From NCBI GenBank assembly GCA_013298025.1, contig JAAFJE010000032.1, positions 1 to 43,567 on the forward strand: a stretch of DNA of 43,567 nucleotides. Reading direction: 5' to 3'. Below, piece by piece: positions 7,591-15,466 of this stretch. Within the stretch, counting starts at the first letter, position 1; every line of letters starts with the position of its first letter. The stretch comes from Cytophagales bacterium. GTDB lineage: Bacteria; Bacteroidota; Bacteroidia; Cytophagales; Spirosomataceae. A program made the translations under genes and the position numbers. The notes beneath the pieces were generated by a model. It worked only from the letters and a program-made list of their open reading frames with translations. It was not told where the DNA came from and did no database searches.

Positions 7591-8988
7591 ATGAAAGTTA
7601 AAATCTCTTTTGCTTGTATGCTTCTAGCAGCATGGATAGGCTTTGTTAGCTGTAAAAGCAGCGATACCACGCCTACAAGTACCTCGGCTTCTATCAGTGC
7701 ATTGACTTGTGCTTCGACTACTTTTTCAACAACGGCAGTAGCCGCTACAGCCTACACTGGTGTAGCCAGTGTGCCTTATACAGGCGGAAATGGAGCCGCC
7801 TATACCGCTGGCTCGGCCATTGCCTCTACGGGTGTAACAGGCCTAACGGCTACATTGGTGGCAAGTACCTTGGCTACTGGTGCAGGTACACTTACTTATG
7901 CCATCACTGGAACGCCGTCGGCTAGTGGAACGGCTACATTTGCTATCAGCTTCGGCGGACAATCGTGTAGTTTTGCCCTTACCGTCAATGCCTCGGGTAG
8001 CGGTGGCTCGGGTAGTTCGGGGACAGGCTTAGGCATCACAACCGATGTGTCAAGCATTGTTACTTTAGCAGAAGCCTTTAAAGCTACGTTGTCTAGTACA
8101 CAATTGGCGGCTTGTCAGCTTACTTATACCAAAGCCAATGCCGTGCGTTGGTCGAACCTACCGCAAGCGTTATATTCTGCCAAACGTGTAGGCTTGGCAA
8201 CCAGTACGCTTTCGACAGAGCAATGGACAGCCCTCAAAAACTTATTGAAAGCCATGACAGGCACAGCCGCCAACGAAGGTAATGATGAGATGTTGGGCAT
8301 TCTTGCTGCCGACGATTACTTAAATGCCAATGGCGGAGGCTCAACGTATGGTTCTGGCAACTATTATATTGCCTTTTTGGGTACGCCAAGTGCAACGGGC
8401 TTGTTTGAAATCCAATTTGGCGGACACCACGGAACAGTTGCCAATACTTACAATGCTGGCAAACTGGCGGGTGCTACGCCTTCGTTTCGTTCTACCGAGC
8501 CTTTCCCTACTTATACTTGGAATGGCGTTACGTACCAACCTATCCAACAAGAATTGAGTGCTTTGTCGGCTATGCTAAAAGGATTGAGTACAAGCGAATT
8601 GAGTACTGCCAAACGTAGCAGCTCGCAAACCGACTTAATTCTTGGCCCGGGTCAAGATGGGGTGTTTCCTAGCACCAAAACAGGGATAAAAGTAGCCAAC
8701 CTGAGTGCTACACAAAAAGCCTTGGTATTGGCAGCTATCAAAACCTATACAGATGACCTTGATGCTACAAGTGCCTCCGCCATTCTTACAAAATATAGTA
8801 ATGAATTAGACAATACATATATTTCATACTCGGGTACTACCGACCTCACAAGTCAAGGAGACTATGTGCTGATTGATGGCCCAAGTGTATGGATAGAGTT
8901 TTCTATGCAAGGCGGTATTGTGATTCGTACTGGCAATCACCCACACTCGGTATGGAGAGATAGAACGGGCGATTATGGCGGAAACTAA
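7591..8988 (+). CDS. DUF3500 domain lipoprotein
   Basis: A 465-residue protein with a lipoprotein signal (AAWIGFVSC, Cys22 as lipidation site). A Ser/Thr/Ala/Gly-rich domain (about residues 35-135, with PYTGGNGAAYTAG and FAISFGGQSCSFALTV) resembles the repeat modules often found at the N-termini of Bacteroidota surface proteins. A GSGGSGSSG linker leads to a DUF3500 domain (about 150-465; LEIQFGGHH-type core seen as FEIQFGGHHGT, ending HPHSVWRD). DUF3500 has no established function. The HupE/UreJ-like gene follows 85 bp downstream, a pairing I have seen for this family, which may point to metal or small-molecule handling at the envelope. Confidence 0.8.
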   Translation: MKVKISFACMLLAAWIGFVSCKSSDTTPTSTSASISALTCASTTFSTTAVAATAYTGVASVPYTGGNGAAYTAGSAIASTGVTGLTATLVASTLATGAGTLTYAITGTPSASGTATFAISFGGQSCSFALTVNASGSGGSGSSGTGLGITTDVSSIVTLAEAFKATLSSTQLAACQLTYTKANAVRWSNLPQALYSAKRVGLATSTLSTEQWTALKNLLKAMTGTAANEGNDEMLGILAADDYLNANGGGSTYGSGNYYIAFLGTPSATGLFEIQFGGHHGTVANTYNAGKLAGATPSFRSTEPFPTYTWNGVTYQPIQQELSALSAMLKGLSTSELSTAKRSSSQTDLILGPGQDGVFPSTKTGIKVANLSATQKALVLAAIKTYTDDLDATSASAILTKYSNELDNTYISYSGTTDLTSQGDYVLIDGPSVWIEFSMQGGIVIRTGNHPHSVWRDRTGDYGGN

Positions 8989-9008
8989 TTAAGATGTACC
9001 TATAACTT

Positions 9009-9048
9009 ACGCTTGTGGTAGTTTTTATCTAAACACTACCACAAGTGT
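9009..9048 (+). terminator. Hairpin terminator or attenuator between DUF3500 and HupE genes
   Basis: CTTGTGGTAGT (9012-9022) pairs perfectly with ACTACCACAAG (9035-9045), and three more pairs extend the outer end. The T-rich stretch TTTATTTATG follows. It could end most DUF3500 transcripts and reduce readthrough into the downstream gene. Confidence 0.6.
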
Positions 9049-9073
9049 TTATTTATGCTTTAACATTTCTCTC

Positions 9074-10258
9074 GTGAAAAACCTCATTTATTCTTTTGCT
9101 ATTCTTATCCTTGTTCTTTACAGCTTCACTGGCTCGGCTCACCCGATGCCCAATTCGAGGGTATTACTCAATATTCATGAAAAGCATATTACTGGCGAAA
9201 TTCAACTGCCTTTAAATGAGCTACAAGCGGCTATTGGCATGGGCGTAAACGACCATCCGCAAGACTTAGTGGCACGCTTGGGCGATACGTTACGCTTGTA
9301 CCTCCAACAGCATATTCGTCCGAAAACATTCGACGGCAAACCTTGGCTTCTAACGTTAGGCAAGATGCACGTGGTGGTTACACACAATCCTATCACGGGC
9401 GATTACAACGAGTTGCTCGTACAATTTGAGATGACACCGCCCCCTTACAACGATTTACGCAATTTTTATTTCGACTACGATGTCATTGTACACCAAGTGA
9501 TTACCCATAAAATTTTGGTATCAGTAAAGCAGGATTGGCAACAAGGACTCATCAGCGAAGACAGTACCGCACAGGAAGTAGGGGTTATTGCCCTTGATAT
9601 TCCCTCGGGTAAGGTCTTTCCTTTTCAGGTAAGCCTGCAACAAGGCAGTTGGTGGAAAGGATTTTCGGGTATGCTTGAACTAGGCATCGTGCATATTGTA
9701 GAAGGTACAGACCACTTGTTGTTTATACTCACCTTGCTTTTACCTGCCATGCTTTTAGCCGAAAAAAGGCGTTGGACAAAAGTCCTGAGCATCAAACAAA
9801 GCCTTTGGAATTTGGGTAAAATCATTACGGCGTTCACGGTGGGGCATTCTGTCACTTTGTTGCTTGGAAGTGTACAATGGTTGCAGTTTCCAAGCCAACC
9901 GATAGAAGTACTCATTGCTATTTCTATTCTTGTATCGGCGTTTCATGCCCTTGTACCTCTTTATCCAAGCAAAGAAGTGTGGGTAGCAGGTAGTTTTGGA
10001 CTGATACACGGCTTGGCATTTGCCCAAACCCTTGCTACACTACATCTTTCCCTACAACAAATGGCATTAAGCATTGTAGGATTTAACCTTGGCATAGAAC
10101 TAGCCCAACTAGGACTCATCGTTGTATGTTTCCCCTTGCTGATAGCCTGTAGCAAAACGCCTTATTATACTGTTTTGAGAATAGCAATGGCCTTGCTAAT
10201 GATAGTATTAGCCTTGGCTTGGATGCTAGAAAGAATAGTTTATATCATGCCACAGTAA
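9074..10258 (+). CDS. HupE/UreJ family membrane protein
   Basis: A 394-residue protein with an N-terminal signal peptide (ending near …FTGSAHP), an extracytoplasmic beta-rich region (about residues 25-190) and a C-terminal membrane part with about six helices. The membrane part starts with the conserved block LGIVHIVEGTDHLLFILTLLLP and includes FTVGHSVTLLLG, AFHALVP and SFGLIHGLAFA. The His/Glu/Asp residues of these blocks are typical of HupE/UreJ proteins, which are linked to nickel or cobalt uptake in other bacteria. Translation appears to begin at a GTG, since no better ATG lies upstream of the signal peptide. Metal specificity is unknown and no hydrogenase or urease genes are in view. Confidence 0.8.
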   Translation: MKNLIYSFAILILVLYSFTGSAHPMPNSRVLLNIHEKHITGEIQLPLNELQAAIGMGVNDHPQDLVARLGDTLRLYLQQHIRPKTFDGKPWLLTLGKMHVVVTHNPITGDYNELLVQFEMTPPPYNDLRNFYFDYDVIVHQVITHKILVSVKQDWQQGLISEDSTAQEVGVIALDIPSGKVFPFQVSLQQGSWWKGFSGMLELGIVHIVEGTDHLLFILTLLLPAMLLAEKRRWTKVLSIKQSLWNLGKIITAFTVGHSVTLLLGSVQWLQFPSQPIEVLIAISILVSAFHALVPLYPSKEVWVAGSFGLIHGLAFAQTLATLHLSLQQMALSIVGFNLGIELAQLGLIVVCFPLLIACSKTPYYTVLRIAMALLMIVLALAWMLERIVYIMPQ

Positions 10259-10274
10259 GCATTCTGTTAAGAAA

Positions 10275-10306
10275 TTTGTTTATTAATTGCTTTTTACAGA
10301 ATTTTG
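10275..10306 (+). promoter_or_regulatory. Probable promoter of tRNA-Arg
   Basis: TTTG at 10275-10278, a 20-base spacer, then GAATTTTG at 10299-10306, one base off the TAnnTTTG consensus. The transcription start would fall near 10313, about 24 bases before the mature tRNA 5' end. Confidence 0.4.
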
Positions 10307-10336
10307 CAAAAAATAGTAGTCTTTCATGACTGCCAA

Positions 10337-10408
10337 GGCACTGTAGTTCAATGGATAGAATAGACGTTTCCTAAACGTTTGATGCGGGTTCGATTCCCGC
10401 CGGAGCCA
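10337..10408 (+). tRNA. tRNA-Arg (anticodon CCU)
   Basis: A 72-nt cloverleaf without encoded CCA. The D stem is GTTC/GAAT. The anticodon stem GACGT/ACGTT closes the loop TTCCTAA (anticodon CCT at the DNA level). The T stem GCGGG/CCCGC encloses TTCGATT. The acceptor is GGCACTG/CGGAGCC with an A4-A69 mismatch and a U-G pair. The other stems are sound. The last 38 nt overlap, antisense, the 3' end of the DUF4260 gene. Confidence 0.88.
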
Positions 10409-10766
10409 CATTCTTTTGCTTCCCCACTACCCCCAAATGAGTCGCATGAAAAGCACTTTCATGCTTGAGTCCATAGCCCATCAATCGGTCGAATGCCGCA
10501 TGTGCCAATAGTACCGTACCAAGCAACGAAATGGTTTCTGCTTGCCAATACCATCCTGCCAATAAACACGCAATGGCTATAGCTTTGTGGTGCAAGAGGT
10601 TGTAACTCCACGCACCAATTTTGGGATTAATCAAATAACCAAGCATCCCCAAATCTGGACTAAAAAACAACCATAAGAAATAGCCCCAAGCCCAATGTAA
10701 TTGGCTAAACAGATATACGCCAAGTGCCAACTCAGCTAATTCTTCTAATTTTAACAATGTTTTCAT
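10371..10766 (-). CDS. DUF4260 family membrane protein whose C-terminus runs into the tRNA
   Basis: A 131-residue small membrane protein with three to four hydrophobic helices and the family blocks SPDLGMLGYL, GAWSYNLLHHKAIA and LLAHAAFDRLMGYGLK…HATHLG. Its function is unknown. The family usually ends soon after HLGxxGK. Here about 14 extra residues (…NVAPAGIEPASNV) follow, which are the antisense translation of the tRNA 3' half. The stop codon TAG at 10371-10373 lies in the complement of the anticodon loop. The original stop codon therefore seems to be lost. Convergent with the tRNA, and separated by 16 bp from the SDR gene upstream on the same strand, with which it probably forms an operon. 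Confidence 0.75.
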   Translation of the reverse strand: MKTLLKLEELAELALGVYLFSQLHWAWGYFLWLFFSPDLGMLGYLINPKIGAWSYNLLHHKAIAIACLLAGWYWQAETISLLGTVLLAHAAFDRLMGYGLKHESAFHATHLGVVGKQKNVAPAGIEPASNV

Positions 10767-10782
10767 GATAGTGTGATAAGTA

Positions 10783-11739
10783 TTAATGGTTTGTATGATA
10801 GCGTTGAAACCACGCTAATGTTTCTTCAATAGCTTGCTGTAAGGGCGTTTCTGTAAAATCGGGCAAGAGTTGTCTTACTTTTGTATCGTCTAAAAGTATC
10901 GTCTGCTCAAATAAATACAACATCTCTTTTACCTCTTTCATCTCCTTGTTGAAAAGCCCTAGTATGGTAAATAACCAAGCAGGTAAAACCGTCACTTTGG
11001 CAGGAGCGTTGGCGGTACGTGCAATTTGGTGGAGCAAGCCTTGTATGGTTGGATGGATTTGTCCGCCATAATTGAAACACGTATAGGGTGTTTGTTGCGG
11101 TAAAAGCGTCAGGCGAGCAATCACTTCGGCGGCATCTCTGGTATAAACCATTTGATGCGGAATATCGGTACGCATCAGGTAAGGCAATGCCTTTTTTTGT
11201 AGAGCATTGGTAAATATTGGCTCTACGCCTTTGTTCAATACATTAGGCCCCCAGAAGTCGGGCAAGCGAACATTCAATACCGTACACTTGCCTGCATTGG
11301 CGACGGCTCGCAAGTGCTGTTCGAGTGTTGACCGCAACATTCCTTTGCGAGTACAAGGGGCTTCGGGTGAAGTCTCGGTAATCAGTGGTGTTTTACCATA
11401 ATTATACACATTACCCGTAAAAATAATGGTAGCATGGTTGAGGGAAGCCGCTTCGATAATAGCGTTCGTTACATTTTCCATCTGCGGAAACCAAAGCGGA
11501 TACGGATAATTGACCCCGTGAAAGATATATTTTTTATCCTTCGCCAATTGTTTGAGTAGAGGAATATCCAACACATCGCCTTCGACCAGTTCCAAATAAG
11601 GCGAAGCAGGAAAAAGCTTTTGTGCCTTAGACAAGTCACGCACGAGCAAGGTGACAGGGATATTTTTTTGTAATAGATTTTCGGTAAATGCGTAGCCAAT
11701 ACTACCCGTACCCCCTAAAATGAGCATTGCTGATTTCAT
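10783..11739 (-). CDS. NAD-dependent epimerase/dehydratase (extended SDR fold)
   Basis: A 318-residue Rossmann-fold protein. The N-terminal ILGGTGSIGYAFTENLL gives the GxxGxxG nucleotide-binding motif at about residues 8-14, and VEGDVLD is the usual acidic loop. The typical SDR YxxxK is not evident (LNVRLPDFWGP occupies that area), so it may be an atypical epimerase-like or NmrA-like member. The frame can be extended to 11802, but MKSAMLILGG at 11739 is the natural start. Its first 18 codons and upstream region are the left copy of the direct repeat that flanks the defence island. Confidence 0.8.
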   Translation of the reverse strand: MKSAMLILGGTGSIGYAFTENLLQKNIPVTLLVRDLSKAQKLFPASPYLELVEGDVLDIPLLKQLAKDKKYIFHGVNYPYPLWFPQMENVTNAIIEAASLNHATIIFTGNVYNYGKTPLITETSPEAPCTRKGMLRSTLEQHLRAVANAGKCTVLNVRLPDFWGPNVLNKGVEPIFTNALQKKALPYLMRTDIPHQMVYTRDAAEVIARLTLLPQQTPYTCFNYGGQIHPTIQGLLHQIARTANAPAKVTVLPAWLFTILGLFNKEMKEVKEMLYLFEQTILLDDTKVRQLLPDFTETPLQQAIEETLAWFQRYHTNH

Positions 11740-11833
11740 AACATTTGCTTGATGATTTACCTTACAAAGGTGGCACAAAACAAGCAGGGCATTACTGACC
11801 AATGATGCAAGAAAAGTGACAAAATGCGAAAAG
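11684..11833. repeat. Left copy of ~150-bp direct repeat flanking the defence island
   Basis: It spans the first codons of the SDR gene and its upstream region. The right copy at 21973-22117 matches over its whole length except for one 5-bp deletion and two substitutions. The junctions are sharp: left flank …TTTTCG then GTAAATGCG, and after the repeat the two copies diverge at once (GTTTTTGAA versus TCATTGGT). Confidence 0.9.
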
Positions 11834-12184
11834 GTTTTTGAATTTGAAAATTTGGTGATTTGAAGATTTGAAAATGTGGGAAGGACTGTTTAAATATGTG
11901 GCATTTTTCCATTCGGCGTATCCACCGTATCCACCGTATCCACCGTAGAGACGTAGCACTGCTACGTCTTTGTGTTTGTTGTATCCAATATTTTACCCCT
12001 TCCCCCAACGCCTTTGCATCAATGTATTCAATTACGCCCCTCGTTCTGTCACGCCTTATATGATTTGTTTTTGCCAGATTTATCTCCATTACTTGAAGGC
12101 CCTCATTTAATTGCTTAACAAATAAGATACGTTTGTTGAACGTGCCACCAAGTGCCAAAAAAAACATCTCAAAAGTGGAAAAAT
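11834..12184. other. Non-coding left edge of the island with simple repeats and a small hairpin
   Basis: 11835-11880 holds GATTTGAAAATTTG-type units of the same family as 5266-5360. 11918-11945 holds three 9-bp GTATCCACC units in tandem. AGACGTAGC (11949-11957) pairs with GCTACGTCT (11961-11969) around a 3-nt loop. No gene is visible. Confidence 0.55.
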
Positions 12185-12215
12185 TTTGATACTAATACAG
12201 AGGGGTATAAATTTG
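12185..12215 (+). promoter_or_regulatory. Consensus Bacteroidota promoter of the hsdR relic
   Basis: TTTG at 12185-12188, a 19-base spacer and TAAATTTG at 12208-12215 fit the phylum consensus exactly. Transcription would start near 12222, 20 bases before the ATG of the truncated hsdR. It may now feed transcripts toward the helicase gene 350 bp downstream. Confidence 0.6.
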
Positions 12216-12241
12216 TACCTTTCAGGATTATACATAAATGT

Positions 12242-12403
12242 ATGACTACAGAAGCCCAAATTGAAAAAAGACTACTCGAAACCCTGAGTAAACTCAAATA
12301 CACTTATCGCCCTGATATTCGTGATGGGGATGCACTTATCCGAAACTTTAAAGAGAAGTTTGAAGCCCTCAACCGTGTTCACTTGTCAAATGCAGAATTC
12401 TAA
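12242..12403 (+). pseudogene. Truncated N-terminus of type I restriction subunit HsdR
   Basis: 53 codons starting MTTEAQIEKRLLETLSKLKY, then YRPDIRDGDALIRNFKEKF and EALNRVHLSNAEF, ending in TAA. This is the conserved start of type I restriction R subunits (about 900-1100 residues when complete). No HsdR nuclease or helicase motifs follow, and the next gene is an unrelated SNF2 helicase. The frame is open 90 bp further upstream, but the ATG at 12242 matches the family start and the promoter position. It is a remnant of an earlier type I system at this site. Confidence 0.8.
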
Positions 12404-12567
12404 CAAATTGATGTGAAAACATTACCTCAACGTTTTTGTTGCTACTAAAACTTATTCATGTACGAATTTTATACTACTCTTAAATTTTTACTCTAAACTA
12501 TTGAAATTTATGTAATTAAGAATTTTCTTAGATATAAACAAGCAGTGCTTTAAATTGATTATCCATA

Positions 12568-15465
12568 ATGAAAATAACTAAATACCACGCTAAATATTTT
12601 GCTTATGAACTTACAAGGCAATTGCCTTCTAATGATATTGGTAAATTAACTGCGTCTTTACAAGATGCTCAGGTAGATTTAAACCCTCATCAGGTAGAGG
12701 CTGCCTTGTTTGCCTTTAAATCACCACTATCAAATGGGGCTATTTTAGCAGATGAAGTTGGATTAGGTAAAACAATAGAAGCTGGTATTATTTTATCTCA
12801 ACAATGGGCTGAAAGAAAAAGAAAACTATTAATTATATCTCCATCTAATCTTAGAAAACAATGGAATCAAGAATTAGCCGATAAGTTTTTTTTACCTTCA
12901 ACTATTTTAGAAACAAAATCTTTTAACCAAGAGCTAAAAAATGGTAATCTTAATCCATTTAACCAAAATGATTTAATTGTTATTTGTTCTTTCCAGTTTG
13001 CTAAAGCAAAAGCAAGCTATTTAGAACATACCAATTGGGATTTAGTCATTATTGATGAAGCACACCGCTTACGAAATGTCTATAAAACTTCCAACGTAAT
13101 AGGCAATGCCATTAAAAACGCATTATTACCTCGAAAAAAAGTATTACTTACTGCGACACCGCTTCAAAATTCTATTTTAGAACTGTATGGTTTAGTCAGT
13201 ATTATTGATGAATATATCTTTGGTGATTTAAAAAGTTTTAAAAGCCAGTACAGTCACCAATTAGAAGAACACGATTACTTAGAATTAAGAAATAGATTGC
13301 AACCCGTTTGTAAACGAACTTTACGCAGACAGGTCTTAGAATATATCAGCTATACAAATCGTAGAGCTTTAAGAGAAGAGTTTATACCTTTACCCCAAGA
13401 GCAACAACTTTATGATTGGGTATCGGAATACTTACAACGCCCTCAATTGTATGCTTTGCCCAACGGTCAAAGGCAATTAATGACTTTAATTCTACGTAAA
13501 TTATTGGCATCATCAACTTATGCCATACATGGAACTTTTGATACTTTGATAAAAAGATTAGAATTAGTTTTGCAAAAACAAAACAATGATTTAATAGAAG
13601 AGATAGATAAGGATTTTGAATCTTTAGACGAAATTCAAGACGAATGGTTAAATGATGATGACTTGGTAGTGGAAGAAGCTATACTTTCAGAGGCAGACAT
13701 AGAAGCTATAAAAAATGAAATTCAAGATCTTAAAAAATTTAGAGAATTAGCAAAGATAATCAACGTTAATTCTAAAGCAGAACAGCTTTTTAAAGCCTTA
13801 GATAAAGCGTTTGAGCAACTTAAAAAATTAGGTGCTAAAGAAAAAGCGTTGATTTTTACAGAATCAAAAAGAACACAAGATTATTTGTTAAGTATTCTCG
13901 AAGCAAGAGGCTATAAAGGAAAAGTAATTCTCTTTAATGGGTCAAATAATGACCCTAAATCAAATGAAATTTATCGAAATTGGCTTAACACACATAAGGG
14001 TACTGATAAAATAACGGGGTCTGCAACGGCTGACAAAAGAGCGGCAATTGTTGAATATTTTAAAGATGAGGCGACTATTATGATTGCTACCGAAGCAGCT
14101 TCAGAAGGCGTAAACCTTCAGTTTTGCTCGCTCGTTGTCAATTACGATATGCCTTGGAATCCTCAACGCATAGAGCAAAGAATTGGTCGCTGTCATAGAT
14201 ATGGACAAAAATTTGATGTCGTTGTAGTAAATTTTGTCAATATTAAAAATGATGCCGATATTAGAGTATATCAATTATTAGAAGAAAAGTTTCAGCTTTT
14301 CAATGGTGTTTTTGGGGCAAGTGATGAAGTATTGGGAGCAATTGGCAATGGTATTGATTTTGAAAAAAGAATAGCCCAAATATATAATGAATGTCGGAAT
14401 GAAGCTGAAATCAAAAAAGCTTTTGACGCTTTGCAAGAAGAACTAAAGCCAGCCATTACGGCTAAAATTCAAAATGTTCGTTCTACTTTGTTAGAAAACT
14501 TTGATGAAGCCGTTAGAGAAAGATTAAGAGTTGATTTTGAAAAATCAAAAGCCTATCTCAATACCTTTGAACAAAAACTATGGCGTACTACAAAATTCTT
14601 TTTAGAAGACTACGCTACATTTCATGATGATAATTATTCGTTTAGTTTGGTAAATAACCCTTTTCCCGAAGATAATATCCATGCTGGGCCGTATATGATA
14701 TTAAGACCTGAAAAAGGTAAAAAAAAATCGGATATACACATTCCTGATGATACAAACATATACAGGATTGGTCACAAATTAGCTCAAAAAATATTAAAAT
14801 CTTGCAAAGAAGAAGCAACTCCTGTTGCGGAAATAGTGTTTGATTATACCAATACGCCTACTCAAATTACTTTATTGGAAAAGTATATTGGTCAATCGGG
14901 CTGGTTACAAGTGCAGCACCTTGCTATCAGTTCTTTTGAACATGAAGACTACATTCTTCTGGCTTGTTTTACTGATGAAGGTGAACAAATTGACCAAGAA
15001 ACCGCTCAAAGGCTGTTTTCGTTGTATGCTACTGTAAACCATAACATCGCTAAACCGACTGATGTAGCAATGAAAGCAAATGAGATGATTGAGCATCTAA
15101 AACATGAGCTTGTACACGAAAATGCCAATAGAAATCGTGATTTTTTTGATGTAGAAATGGATAAGCTTGACCAATGGGCAGACGATATGAAAATTGGCTT
15201 GGAAAGAGAAATCAAAGATTTAGATGCGGAGATTAAATTAAGAAAAGCAGAAGCCAAAAAATTACTTGACCTCAATGCAAAAGTAAAAGCACAACGACAT
15301 ATTAAAGAATTAGAAAAAAAGCGAAGCGAAAAAAGGCAAGCATTGTTTTCTGCACAAGATGATATAGACGAAAAGAAAGAGGACTTACTTAGTAATATTG
15401 AAAAAATGCTTAACCAAAAAATTAAGCAAGAAGAACTATTTACCATCAAATGGGCAATTGTATAA
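12568..15465 (+). CDS. SNF2/HepA-type DEAH helicase of a restriction-modification-like operon
   Basis: A 965-residue superfamily 2 helicase of the SNF2/RapA branch. Motifs: DEVGLGKT (residues 62-69), a SPSNLRKQW segment (Ia), DEAH (163-166), TATP (195-198), ALIFTESKRT (IV), TEAASEGVNLQ (V) and QRIGRCHRYGQ (VI, about 535-545). A long C-terminal region ends in a predicted coiled coil (about 860-950, Lys/Glu-rich heptads). There is no nuclease motif that I can see. The mod gene starts 2 bases after its stop, so the two are translationally linked. Similar SNF2 proteins occur in defence operons (DrmD of class 1 DISARM, and helicases next to type III-like Mod). It may translocate on or remodel DNA for the other three proteins. 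Confidence 0.85.
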   Translation: MKITKYHAKYFAYELTRQLPSNDIGKLTASLQDAQVDLNPHQVEAALFAFKSPLSNGAILADEVGLGKTIEAGIILSQQWAERKRKLLIISPSNLRKQWNQELADKFFLPSTILETKSFNQELKNGNLNPFNQNDLIVICSFQFAKAKASYLEHTNWDLVIIDEAHRLRNVYKTSNVIGNAIKNALLPRKKVLLTATPLQNSILELYGLVSIIDEYIFGDLKSFKSQYSHQLEEHDYLELRNRLQPVCKRTLRRQVLEYISYTNRRALREEFIPLPQEQQLYDWVSEYLQRPQLYALPNGQRQLMTLILRKLLASSTYAIHGTFDTLIKRLELVLQKQNNDLIEEIDKDFESLDEIQDEWLNDDDLVVEEAILSEADIEAIKNEIQDLKKFRELAKIINVNSKAEQLFKALDKAFEQLKKLGAKEKALIFTESKRTQDYLLSILEARGYKGKVILFNGSNNDPKSNEIYRNWLNTHKGTDKITGSATADKRAAIVEYFKDEATIMIATEAASEGVNLQFCSLVVNYDMPWNPQRIEQRIGRCHRYGQKFDVVVVNFVNIKNDADIRVYQLLEEKFQLFNGVFGASDEVLGAIGNGIDFEKRIAQIYNECRNEAEIKKAFDALQEELKPAITAKIQNVRSTLLENFDEAVRERLRVDFEKSKAYLNTFEQKLWRTTKFFLEDYATFHDDNYSFSLVNNPFPEDNIHAGPYMILRPEKGKKKSDIHIPDDTNIYRIGHKLAQKILKSCKEEATPVAEIVFDYTNTPTQITLLEKYIGQSGWLQVQHLAISSFEHEDYILLACFTDEGEQIDQETAQRLFSLYATVNHNIAKPTDVAMKANEMIEHLKHELVHENANRNRDFFDVEMDKLDQWADDMKIGLEREIKDLDAEIKLRKAEAKKLLDLNAKVKAQRHIKELEKKRSEKRQALFSAQDDIDEKKEDLLSNIEKMLNQKIKQEELFTIKWAIV

Positions 15466-15466
15466 T

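Noticed and set aside
15398-15466. Earlier start of the mod gene within the helicase gene
   Set aside because: It would overlap 68 bases of the helicase in another frame. The ATG at 15467 gives the expected Mod N-terminus and 1-bp spacing.
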